NCBI GenBank assembly: GCA_958510875.1
Contig: OY294069.1
Location: 160,579,111-160,643,110 of the forward strand
Length of the DNA: 64,000 nucleotides
Source: Endomychus coccineus
Taxonomy: Eukaryota > Arthropoda > Insecta > Coleoptera > Endomychidae
Reading direction: 5' to 3'
Shown here: positions 53,689-63,340 of the stretch, one piece after another
Layout of the letters: each line of letters starts with the position of its first letter
Numbering within the stretch: the first letter of the stretch is position 1
Program-made: the position numbers and the translations under genes
Notes under the pieces: generated by a model
Told to the model about the DNA's origin: nothing
Seen by the model: only the letters and a program-made list of their open reading frames with translations
Databases searched by the model: none

Positions 53689-56145
53689 ATGGAATCGCTG
53701 AAACAAAATTTCATTGAATTGAGACCAAATCTTTCATACACGAATGGCACAAACTGATTGAGCGTACAAGCTACATACCGGAAGAGTGGAGGGCGGCAAA
53801 GATGATCTTTATACCAAAGCCAGGGTAAGAGTCTTCTTATGCCCAGCCAAAATCTTTTCGTCCGATCAGTCTAACATCGTTTCTCCTGAAAACTCTTGAG
53901 AAACTGATCGACAGGCGTGTCAGGGATGGAGCTCACGTGAGAAACCCCCTACATCGTAACCAGAATGCCTACCAAACCGAGAAATCCTGCGAAATGACGG
54001 TATACGAGCTAATATAGAGAGCAGAGACATCGCTGGACTGTAAAGAAATTGCGCCAGCGAGCCTTCTGGACATAGAGGGAGGGAGCTTTTGATAATACCT
54101 CTTTCGAATCAATTGCCCGAGCAACGCGTGAGCAAGGGATAGAGGCTCTGCTGTGCAGATGGAACCACAACATGCTCCGAAGCAGGACAGTCATAGGAAC
54201 TCTCAATGAGGTTGAGAAGAAGGTGTAGGTCGCTGGAGGATGTCCGCAGGGAGATGTACTGTACACCTCTGCTGTGGAGTCTGGTGGTGGACGAACTTCT
54301 AATACTCCTTCAGAGTAAAGGATTCTGCGTAATCGGATATAATAATATCGTTATTATAGTACAAGGGAAGTTCGGAAGCACAATAGCATCTCTGATGCAG
54401 CAAGCACTGAACACCGTGGAAAAATGGTGCAACAAGGAGGGACTCGAAGTAAATCCCTCGAATACAACCATTGTACCCTCCATGAGGAGAAAGGACATTG
54501 GAAACATAGAAGACTTAGTTTTGCATGGGGAAAACATACAGATGACAGACAAGGTCAATTACCTTGGGGTAAGCCTAGATAAAAGGCAGACCTGTGCAAA
54601 ACATCTGGAGAAAATCACTAATAAAGCGATAAGGGCCCTGTAGACGTGTAGTCTTACAGTCTGAAGAACCTGGGGATTCCCACCACAGATGGTGCACTGG
54701 GTGTACACCACCATAGTGAGACCCATTGTAATACACGCCGTAATCGTGTGGTGGCCAAAAACAAAAACGAAAGTATCCCAGCTTTCCTGAACTGAGTTCA
54801 GAGGCTGGCGTGCTTAGGAAAAACTGGTACAATGTCGACCACCCAAACGGCTACGATGGAAAGGGTATTGGGGTTGGAGCCACTGCACAGGCAGAAATCA
54901 TAAGAGAAGCGTATCGCTTTGATATTATTGGGCAAGGAATAGCCGACCAAAAAGGGCGAAGCATTCTTGGATTGCTTGGATCATCTGAGCTATTAGGGAT
55001 GAGATCCGACAGAATCAAGGTCCGCAGCTCTTCCGTACGTACCGTTTACGATTAAAACCTTGAGTGGGCCGGAGAACCCTGGGGGCAATCCACATACGAT
55101 TAACCATACGGTAAACCTACCGGAGACACAACACTTCAAGCGACTAATGGGAGACCTCCAGCAGCAACGAGTGAAAAATCTACTGATGTTTAGAAGACAA
55201 GAAATACGGAATCTTGTTGCATTCCTGACCGTACACGCCCCATGCAACAAAAACATCTCTACACGATGGGTCTGGTAGATCAGACCACATGCAAGGGTTG
55301 CGACGTGGAAGAAGAGACACCCATGCATGTGTTGTATCAGTGCACGGCATATTACGGTAGGTATTGCAGCATTTTCCCGTAACGTTCGAGTGAACAGCTG
55401 CAACATAGCATCCGGCTTGAGACGTCACGATCGACCGATCAAGCCTTGTGTATATTGAGGATATTGGCAATATTGGTGAAGAACCTGTAGAGACTAGTAA
55501 AGATGACTAGATGACTTACGAAATCGGTGTACCTAGTGGCTGATGTGTGGCTGATGAAAAGCTCTAGCATCCCAGGGTTGAATATATCTATAGGTAATAA
55601 AAGATATTTCTGTTGTTCAGTTGAATATGATGGTAACATTGCTGCCAAGAACCCACCAGGAACTAGGAATTCATTAGTGGTTACAGAATTCTACTTAGGC
55701 AGGAATAACAGAACGTGAATTTATTATTAGGTAGTTAACACGAGCTCATGTTCTTTGCACACGTAACAATGATTAGAAATTCACATTTGTATATACCTTC
55801 TAGTTAATTCCAAGCCAACACCAAATCAAATAAGCAATTGATTCATTCAACAGGAAAATGATTACGAATCTACAGACACAATATCAGCATGGAATCAATA
55901 AAATATAGGTACTAGCTATTGTGAAATTCAGTTTTACTATCAACATGATGCAAATATCATATGAAACTTACGATATCATTAATTTTGAGGGTGCAAATAA
56001 TTTCTTGGATTTCTTCGTCATTGAAATAAGTATTATAATTGATTTTGCACAGTGTCGGTTGAATTGCTAATCCACATGCATGCTCTTCTACAGTTACTGT
56101 TATCTTGTCATTTTTCTTTTTGGCTTTCTTATTTTTCGATGACAT
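43292..56145 (-). CDS. Ankyrin-repeat protein with C-terminal pseudokinase-like domain
   Basis: Minus-strand exons lie at 55,972-56,145 (ATG); 53,517-53,615; 53,127-53,420; 51,828-52,076; 51,603-51,758; about 50,124-50,371; 49,712-49,898; 49,321-49,655; 46,925-47,316; 46,050-46,781; 43,292-43,731. Phases agree throughout if exon 6 ends at a weak GTCTTA donor. The 3' end is not identified. Exons 2-4 code ankyrin repeats ('FNNTALMWGVKSNFLEIVEF', 'GVTPLMLACFRNNWNLVNLL'). Exon 8 is very basic and charged. Exon 11 resembles the middle of a protein kinase ('CQLLTWLNHLHLHGTSVIY'). However, the HRDLKxxN loop reads 'IYTTFKYFD', and 'VRELG' stands where DFG is expected, so catalysis is unlikely. TEX14 and RNase L also pair ankyrin repeats with a pseudokinase; homology to either is not shown. 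Start: 'MSSKNKKAKKKND', upstream of a divergent gene. Confidence 0.72.
43735..46045. other. Large intron of the ankyrin-pseudokinase gene
   Basis: Contains scattered coding-like but broken stretches (43,857-44,099 minus; about 44,115-44,550 plus, including 'ITDEQKESLPNYSWKEKTL') of no recognised family, possibly an old mobile element. A 38-bp inverted repeat lies at 45,361-45,562. Confidence 0.3.
45361..45562. repeat. Inverted repeat around a 130-bp loop
   Basis: 'gagtttgaaatgcgcgctct' near 45,367-45,386 is matched, with mismatches, by the reverse complement of 45,530-45,560 ('tagagcgggcatttgaaatt'). Possibly a MITE; no target duplication was found. Confidence 0.45.
47960..48960 (-). mobile_element. 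Jockey-like non-LTR fragment A5
   Basis: Minus-strand pieces are 'LNSEKSVETIPVILKECAPE', 'TPVFCRSFTLSYKLGVFPSS', 'YLSDRSPHMVIDVVSSDIMA' and 'INASVPQGPVLL', the same family as A3. The upstream part (48,600-48,960) resembles the linker before the RT. Another RNase H-like trace ('WFLDSETAIEALSSRT') lies near 49,000-49,150. In the intron between exons 8 and 9 of the ankyrin gene; broken. Confidence 0.65.
50530..50930 (+). repeat. ~141-bp repeat block 2
   Basis: 'taaagaccataatagc' at 50,691 starts a unit closely similar to those at 28,581-28,960, followed by a diverged second unit. The preceding 50,540-50,640 matches 28,430-28,530 in reverse complement, so block 2 is a rearranged version. It is intronic. 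Confidence 0.65.
50930..51280 (-). mobile_element. Non-LTR fragment D3 (LOA/R1-like RT C-terminus)
   Basis: On the minus strand, 'MIYSAIIIPRLSNAVLVWWK' is followed by 'LRGITSTRNSTPTTALRALL', the block after the palm domain in LOA/R1-like elements. The same sequence lies in plus orientation near 63,120-63,170, so it belongs to the family at 58,660-59,990. Confidence 0.65.
52610..53000 (+). mobile_element. Jockey-like non-LTR fragment A6
   Basis: This is the only plus-strand fragment of family A in the window. It has 'MKYCSHFWSSAPKPTLKLLH', 'SILKRAIRLIDD' and 'LEHRRKIFPW', the C-terminal part of the RT protein. In the intron between exons 3 and 4 of the ankyrin gene, antisense to it. Confidence 0.7.
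53649..53685. repeat. (TC)n microsatellite
   Basis: An uninterrupted TC run of about 18 units just upstream (on the minus strand) of exon 2 of the ankyrin gene. On the minus strand it is a GA run, about 35 bp from the acceptor. Confidence 0.95.
53740..55450 (+). mobile_element. Non-LTR retrotransposon fragment C (LOA/R1-like, RT and RNase H)
   Basis: Plus-strand pieces in order are 'SYIPEEWRAAKMIFIPKPG', 'SFRPISLTSFLLKTLEKLID', the region before the palm ('TPLLWSLVVDELLILLQSKG'), and 'EKWCNKEGLEVNPSNTTIV'. Then come 'TDKVNYLGVSLDKRQTCAKH', RNase H-like 'NPGGNPHTINHTVNL' and a C-terminal 'CKGCDVEEETPMHVLYQC' zinc-binding block. Many frameshifts. It lies in intron 1 of the ankyrin gene, in opposite orientation. 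Confidence 0.78.
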
Positions 56146-56710
56146 AAAATAAAATTGTATTAATAAGCGCGAATATCTCTGACGTTTTAAAATAACTACG
56201 GTTTGTCATTGAATAATAAAAAGCGTTGAATGATGTGGCCTCCTTTGAATATTATAAACTAAAAGACGTAGGCAGTATTCCTTTCAATAAAGAATCATGC
56301 ACCAGACGGAGATGTTTGGGTGTTAATAAATCTATGGTAATAGATCACAGGGGCAAGATCAACGAATTCGGATATACTAGAATAAGCTAAAGTCATTTTT
56401 GAGTATCGCCAACATGTCTCTCTCCCACCATACTGTCATCTAGCTTCCCAGCAATCGTGTGGAGAAATAAAGATTGAATAGAGAGATCTCCGATATTGGC
56501 ACTCGTAATTCGCCGCCGCTAATCGTGTACCTACTGTCAAGAAAAGTGACATTTATTTGAAAGTGTAGTTGACGAGTTCCGATCAACTTAACCTGTCAAA
56601 TCTTTGAGTGATTTTGGTGATACAGTTCTTTGTTCTTTCTACTTTCTAGAAAATTCAAGAAGCTAACGACTTAATAGTGTTCTAAAATTGTGAATTTTCT
56701 TTACTTTTAG
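56146..56710. promoter_or_regulatory. Shared upstream region of two divergent genes
   Basis: The ankyrin gene starts at 56,145 on the minus strand, and the first visible exon of the plus-strand gene begins at 56,711. This interval must hold at least the promoter of the former and the missing 5' exon(s) of the latter. No TATA box or other element can be named with confidence. Confidence 0.4.
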
Positions 56711-57256
56711 TACTTTGCATCGTTTAGGTACCTGTTTGTTTCTGAAAGTGACTTTGTAACTAGGCCAGGCGGCAGGAAAGACCTTAAAGGTGGTGCTACA
56801 GCAGCATTTGCCAGTACAAGTCGCATACATATTTACCCTGAGTAAGTAATTCCAGATATGTTGGGATGGAACATGGTAGTAATAATTGCAAACTGTTTCA
56901 GACACGATGGAGACGACAAAGAGAATATTGATGTTTCAGCACCTAAAAGGTAAAATGTTTAATTAAGAGCATAGCAGTTTTACTAATATACGGTTTTATT
57001 TATTTTAGAGCTAAACTTTCAGAAAGTGAATATGCGTCAACATCTATGACCAAAAGCAGCGTTTGGTTTGCACCAGCTAATGAGGATATCATGGTTAGTA
57101 GTAATGATGAGTCCTTAGTTGAATCAGTTTCCGTTTCAATTACTACTACATTTCAACATTTCATTGTTATGAAATCATATATCATATTTTAATTGGGTAA
57201 TTAATTTTCAGGCGCAGTACCTGGCTCATCTGGCGAAATCATTAAACGTTTTTTGA
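56711..57256 (+). CDS. Small gene with KEN motif (5' exon missing), unidentified
   Basis: Four exons lie at 56,711-56,841, 56,902-56,949, 57,009-57,093 and 57,212-57,256 (TGA), with AG/GT borders and matching phases (2, 2, 0). The product reads 'YLFVSESDFVTRPGGRKDLK', 'AFASTSRIHIYPEHDGDDKE', 'NIDVSAPKRAKLSESEYAS' and 'VWFAPANEDIMAQYLAHLAK', ending 'SLNVF'. 'DKENI' is a KEN box, a degron used by the anaphase-promoting complex, and 'PKRAKL' could be a nuclear signal; both are short and may be chance. There is no ATG in the first visible exon, so a 5' exon lies upstream. AATAAA follows at about 57,365. Four consistent short exons argue for a real gene; the family is not recognised. Confidence 0.6.
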
Positions 57257-58650
57257 AAGGACCATCAACTCAGAAATGTACACCGGATTTGCGGTCATAG
57301 ATTAGATATCCCCCTAAAACATGTTTTAAAGAATGTACTAAGGATTTACTAGAATTTACAGGAACAATAAATTGTTAATATTTATTATTAATACGTCAAC
57401 ATTTTTAGAATTATATTTTCCGCAAGAAGACTTTTCAACAATATACAATATACTTTCTCACATAAATAAATTGACAATTTTTTATTTGAATAAAAGTTTA
57501 CAATTTTACTAAAACTTTTCTTACTTGTATGTTCCCCATTCATATTGTTAGTTATATACCATCTTACATCGTGAAATCAAGAAAATCAACGCATATTTTG
57601 CTCCCATCTCATAGTCCGATTATTGCAAATGTTTCCTGACAATACGTATGAAATAAAAGCAAAAATGCTGTAGTGGCGTTATACCTACTGTACTTTAATA
57701 TCAGTAGACAGAATAGAATAAAAGTATATAATCATGTTAAACATCTTTCGGAAGTTTTTGTTCATGAAATTTTCCATATAGGGCCCAACAATGGATTTTA
57801 TATGAATATACTTATACAGATATGATTTGAAACCAAATTATAGGTTGATGTAGTGGTGAAAAAAGTGAAACTATTATTGTATTGCAATATAAATTAAATA
57901 ATTGTGATCTAATAATGTCCTCGATAGAAACAAATGTTTTCACTGGTTAAGAATATATAAAAATATACTTAATTGCCCAGATGTAGATGAACAAAGTAAT
58001 AAGCAGCTCATAATCTGCGCTTCAATATAGTTACTTGCAACGAACTCGGATATATCCGAATTCGTTGGGCAAGATCATCATCGAGTGACCTCATTCATCA
58101 TTAAACAAGTACTTCATATAACTATGATAGTGGGCATACAACTCATTGTTATAAGTGCGAACAAAACTTAAGACCACATCAATATATTCATTATAGTTGC
58201 TCCAGCTATAATTCAATTCAAATATTAAAATATGCATGAACAAACAACAAACAAAAATACTTCAGTATCAAATTGTTGATAATTCTCTCACCACACATAT
58301 CATGCCCAGAATAAAGTCATCAAATATACATAATTAAAATGTAATTCCTCGAATACTCTGAGTATGTAATTAGGGTTAGGTTTAAGGTTTGAAATTGAGA
58401 TGAAATTTAAGAAAACGTGTTGAAGAAATTATTCATAATTGATGATTTATAAATATCTATTCGATCATTAAAAATTACGTTATTACTCAGTTTAATACTG
58501 ACTGTAATTCCTTCAATTTATGCCCATCCTGTTGCACATGCAGAATATCGGGGTTATGGGTGAAATTATATTTATATTCGAGTAATTTTAATTTATTCGC
58601 AGCAATTTATAGCTGCTCATAAATTTTTTGAAACGTATCAGTATCAATGA
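57257..58650. other. Intergenic spacer
   Basis: AT-rich, no coding capacity recognised. Contains a candidate poly(A) signal at about 57,365 and the palindrome at 58,034-58,073. Confidence 0.35.
58034..58073. repeat. Near-perfect 40-bp palindrome
   Basis: 'cttgcaacgaactcggata' is followed at once by 'tatccgaattcgttgggcaag', its reverse complement apart from one mismatch in the core and two extra bases near the end. It could be a protein-binding site, a cruciform, or the relic of a small element. Confidence 0.75.
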
Positions 58651-58659
58651 ATCTAACAC

Positions 58660-59990
58660 AAGAACCCTGGTGTTTCCGCAGCCAGATTTGTGGGTTGGTC
58701 CTGGCTTGAAGGTTCTATGCTAGTGGTTTCCATGCACAGCCTAGAGCTTGTGTGGTCAGCGGAGGTCTAAGCGTAGCCTACTCTCAAGAATTTTCACCAG
58801 AGTCCTGGCAGTGGTCAGAGTTGGGTTGAGAATTTGAGCAAACGAGGAAATGGAAAGGTGTTAATGGCTTCTGCCTATTTTCATCACGACTGGGAGTCGC
58901 ATCCAGAGGAGGTGAGAAAACTAGTGAAACACTATAAAGAAGAGAACCTGGACTTATCATCGGCTGCGACGCAAATACGCACTGCGTCGTCTGGGGTAGC
59001 AGCGATCACAATGAAAGGGGCCTGGAACTTCTCGAATTTCTTCTGAATGACCAACAGGCAAGAGGTTTTAGATAATACTCTCTATAACCGCAACATGAGA
59101 GCTAAGGTGCAGGAGTGAATATTTTCTAAGGAACCCTCACTCTCGGATCACAGACTCATGAGAGTCATGTCAGCAGACGTTGAAGTGCCCGCCCAATGTA
59201 AAAAGAATCCTCCAAGCCGAGCTTGATGGATTTAAGGGCAACCACTGCACGGTTCATGATCTGGAGGTTTTTAAGAGCACCATTAGAAATGCCATAGAGC
59301 GAAAGGTCCTAAGTGGAAAATGAACGTTGAACAGAGCAAGGTGGATCTTCAATAGAGCTAGGAAAGTCGAATCCAGGGAGGCCTGGGATCGACGAAAACC
59401 AGTAAGAGGCAATATAAAGACCTCTTGAGAAAGTCCCAAAGAACATTTTGGTAGAATCTCTGCTCTGGAACTAAAATCATCCCAGACACGGCTAAATTAG
59501 CGAAGATATTGGCAGGCAACCGGAGAGATAGTCTGCAGTTCTTGAAGAAGGAAATTGGGGCTACAGTAAATCCCCAGAAAAGACAATTGAGCTGTGGATA
59601 TGAAGGTCAGTTTCCCGGATATTACCATTAGGGAGAGTGAGAGCGACACCCATTCCACCGGGAGGCCTAGGAGGAGAAACTGGTCTCTGGCGAAAATGGT
59701 AAACGTTGAGAAAATTAGAAAAACTATCAACTCCTTTGATGCATTCAAGTCACAGGGCCTTGATGGATTGTTCTCAGTTCTTCTGCAAAAGTGTCTGGAC
59801 TCAATCCTGGCTCCGCTAACTGGGATGTTGAGGGGTTGTATTGTGGTAGGATACACGTCCAATGAGTGGAAGAGAACTCATGTGACCCTCATTCCTAAAG
59901 TGAGTAAAAAGAGAACAACAACGTGCCGTATGTACCAATTTGAGGAAAGACTTCGTTCCCTAAGCTTACTCTGTCTTAATTAGTACAAGT
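58660..59990 (+). mobile_element. Non-LTR retrotransposon fragment D1 (LOA-like, EEP and RT)
   Basis: Plus-strand pieces begin with the endonuclease domain: 'MASAYFHHDWESHPEEVRKL' then 'KHYKEENLDLSS' and the block after it, ending 'LSDHRLM' near 59,150. RT N-terminal pieces follow: 'VEKIRKTINSFDAFKSQGLD', 'LAPLTGMLRGCIVVGYTSNE', 'WKRTHVTLIPKV'. The RT palm is missing. Frameshifted throughout. Confidence 0.72.
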
Positions 59991-60463
59991 AGATTTACCT
60001 TGGCCTAAACTATGTTAAAAATTAGTTATAATGTATCTGCAGTGTCATCATCTTGGAGTGGTAGGCACTTTTTATTGGAACAAGTAAGCTATCATCCACA
60101 TAGCGATAACAATAAGTAAACAAGTGCTTGAAACTTCAATTAAGAACTTGCTTACGTAAGTAGTTCATAAGTATTTCGGCAATTAAAAGCGATAACGGTG
60201 ACTAAGGTATATGAATGTATTGGGTATTTGATTTCTTGTTGAACAAGAAATAATTTTGTCCTGAATTCCTGAATATAACAATTTCTGTTTAATGGCTATC
60301 ATTAAAGAGCTATTTGGAAAGAACAATACCATACCTGCACGTCTTAGGTATAATTATCAATGAATTTACATGTATTACATACTTGAGGTACCGTGAAGAA
60401 AAAAGCTATGGATTTTGATTGAAAAACTATTTATATGTTGGATAACTGTTGTGAACTATTTAG
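59991..60463. other. Spacer
   Basis: AT-rich, nothing recognised. Confidence 0.3.
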
Positions 60464-60612
60464 TCTTAGAAAGAGACAACCTCGACCTCTGTAGACTGAT
60501 AGCTCAAGCTAAGTATGTTAATGAGGTAGCGGGTCATTGGAGAAACAGAAGATTGACGAAAGAGGTGAATGCGGATATAAAGACGCGCATCTTGAGTGTG
60601 ACTTTGGACAAG
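60464..60612 (+). CDS. Isolated coding exon, gene unidentified
   Basis: About 49 codons are open between an acceptor (TTTAG at 60,463 or TTAG at 60,469) and a strong GTAAGA donor at 60,613. It codes 'ERDNLDLCRLIAQAKYVNEV' then 'GHWRNRRLTKEVNADIKTRI'. Base composition is clearly richer in G and C than its AT-rich surroundings, as in the other exons here. Partner exons were not found nearby, so it may belong to a gene with long introns running out of the window. Confidence 0.4.
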
Positions 60613-60619
60613 GTAAGAT

Positions 60620-61690
60620 CGATGAAAATCAATTTTGTTATTTCATATTAATTCTACAATTTGAAAGTGTATATAGTTATGGACAAATGTTATTGATATC
60701 TTGATTATTTTAATTCATGATATCATGTAATTAAATGCAAAATTATATTTCTTTTTATCGTCACTGAATAGAGTAATAAATTTGTCAGGTAGCTATCAGA
60801 ATTATTCATATAATTTCATTACGGCTTGTTCAACCTATCCATTGAACCAAGTGGTATTGTGGTATATAAAAAAATGTATACAGTAGCGACATTTTATGCT
60901 GAATTATTGGTGATATAAGGGAATAATTAATTGATCTGGGTATATAAAATAATCAGTTGTGAGATTATTTTTATTATTCCTGCTGATCTGGTTATTTGTC
61001 CGTCGAACTTAAGGCCAAGATAATTTTGTTCTCAATTATAATTCCCTATAGGAATAAAACCAAATTGTTAAGTTGAAACTTGTCTTTATTTTTCTCTAAT
61101 ATAATCACCAACATTTATCCACTTCGTAATGCTGGAAATTCTTGATTGAAGACTCTTTCCTATCTTTTCGTAAAGCAGTTGGCGCTAAAAAAAGACAGTC
61201 CTGTTTATTCAAAAACGAAAGATATATTTCATTACGAGCCCTGAGGTCAATTATTACCTGAGTTATTGTAGTCATTAGAGACACAAAAGATTCCTTCAAA
61301 ACCCTACATGGTAGATTCCCAATAAATTAGCTCTTTAGTCAGTGAGCCAAATCTGAGCACATTCTTAGCCATTGCCATTGTCATTTTGAATAGGAAGCGT
61401 TTGTACATGTTTGGTTCTAACTTCAGAAGACGACTAAAGGAACAAAAGCAGCGTGTCCTTCAGCAATAGATGTCGATGGTGATAACTTACATTCTTTCTG
61501 ATGTTATTGCAGCAAAATGGATTCAGATTGGGAGTCAAATGAAGATCGAATTGATTTGATGTTTTTTTATTAAAAAAAAATATTGTCAAATTCATAGCAC
61601 ACTGTACAAAAGTAAGACAACGCAGTAGTTGGAGTGGTTTTGAACTTAAATTTAGTCAGTCGGTTAATTTTATCACATAATATGAAATCT
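60620..61690. other. Spacer
   Basis: AT-rich, no supported features. A short minus-strand open stretch at 61,105-61,299 has no clear family. Confidence 0.3.
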
Positions 61691-61694
61691 AGTA

Positions 61695-62152
61695 TTACGT
61701 TCGATCCTCATCACAAAGACTGTCATTTCTTTCATTGGTATTGTTGTTAGTGTTATCACTTTGTACTTCTGGCGTGCTACTTGAACTACGACTGGCACAT
61801 GACCCGCTGTCAATGTTCACGATATTCAAGCACGGTCGTATGTACTTGAAATTTGGAAACAATGTTGTGTAGGAAGGAGGTTGATCCAGCTCGTCATAAT
61901 TTGGCGGCATCGGATTTGTTGTTTCTTCTTGCTGATGGTTGATGATCAAAACGGTAGTAGGTTGGGTTTGTAGAGGAGCGTCGTCAGTATTCTTTGGTTT
62001 TCTAAAACAACACTCCCACAATCCACAAAACATCAACACCGTGCCACATATCAACATGCCCAACATCAGATATCCCCATGGTCCATACTTCGATAAGATC
62101 GAGGAAATGGTGTCAGCCTTTTTACTTTCGATCACTGGTTTCAGTGTTGTTT
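61695..62152 (-). CDS. Terminal exon of single-pass membrane protein with two PPxY motifs
   Basis: A TTGCAG acceptor at 62,153 opens about 152 codons to a stop at 61,695-61,697. The product has a short extracellular-like stretch, one transmembrane helix ('GYLMLGMLICGTVLMFCGLW'), then 'ECCFRK' as a membrane-proximal Cys/basic motif. A cytoplasmic tail follows with 'MPPNYDEL' and 'QPPSYTTLF' (two PPxY motifs) and a Ser/Asn-rich end. PPxY motifs bind WW domains of Nedd4-type ubiquitin ligases. Small membrane adaptors such as commissureless or WBP1/VOPP1-like proteins have this layout, but I cannot assign the family. The 5' exon(s), including a likely signal sequence, lie to the right. Confidence 0.65.
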
Positions 62153-62479
62153 CTGCAACAAGAATCAAATATAGTTGAACGTAAACAAAAAGGCTTTGAC
62201 TACATTACAAATATGAAATTGTTGAACTAACGTAATTTTGATTCAAAATCTTCCCGAGCAAAAACATGAGGATGATTGACCCTTTGAACGAGCATGAAGT
62301 TGAAAAAGGTAAGCTAACTGGATCACCGTAGCCGAGATCAGACCATATTGGGAGGAAATAGATCAACACGATGAGAAAATTACGTTTTTTGCGCATATAA
62401 TTCAAATAGATCGAACTTAACTTTATTTGCCATTGCTGCACTTGTGTTTTATTGTAATAATCTGAGAGAGGTTTTGAAA

Positions 62480-63340
62480 GATTCATAGTTATCAGAGTCG
62501 TGTTAGCAGACGTTCGAGTCGCAGCCCAATGGGAAAGGAACCCTTGGAATACAAACTGGGGTGCCCTTCCCTGCGAGACCTCCAAGCCTCGCTTGAGGGG
62601 TTTAAGGACAGCTAAGGCACGACTCATGACCTGGACATTCCTGAGAACACCATTAAAAACGCCATAGTGGCCGCCTACGAGAGAAAAGGTCACCACTAGA
62701 GCGAAAGGTTCTAAGTGGAGCACGGACCTTGGAAAGAGCAAGAGGGAATCGAGGCGGCTTTTCAATATAGCTAGGAAAGTCGGAACCAGGGAGGCCTGAG
62801 ATCAACCAAAACCAGTCAGAGGGAATATAAGGACTTCTTGAGAAAGTCCCAAGGAACATCTTGGGAGAATATCTGTTCTGGAACTGAGACCATCCCAGAC
62901 AGGGCAAAATTAGTTGAAATACTGGCAGGCAATTGGGAATGTAGTATTCGGTTCTTGAAAAAAGAAATTTAGGCTTCACTGAATCCCCAGAAGAGACTCT
63001 TGAGCTGTTGATGAAGGCCAGTTTCTCGGTGCGAAAATGCTATGATAATCTTTTGGCAATGTAAGAGAGTAATGGGCATGACGTGGGGTATGTAACCTAA
63101 ATAGCTGATGTGGTTCTACTCAGCTATTATTATCCCAAAACTCAGTTCTCGTATAGTGGAAAAGAACCTGTTAAGTTGGAACATTTGAGAGAAAAAATCA
63201 TAGATGCTTGTGATGAACTATCAAGAGAAATGTTAAGGCTTCAGTAAGAGAAGTAAGGAGGAGATTGGATAAGTGTTTAGGGGTAGCAGGTGGTCACATT
63301 GGACATTTCTTGTAGTGATTGCCTATATACTAGTTTTCGT
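62480..63340 (+). mobile_element. Non-LTR retrotransposon fragment D2
   Basis: Nucleotide-level similarity to 59,150-59,590 is clear: 'gttagcagacgttcgagtcg', the 'tccaagcctcgcttgagggg' region and 'gagaaagtcccaaggaacat' all have counterparts there. From about 63,110 ('ctcagctattattatcccaa') it jumps to the RT C-terminal block also seen at 50,930-51,280, so an internal deletion removed the palm. Dead copy. Confidence 0.7.
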
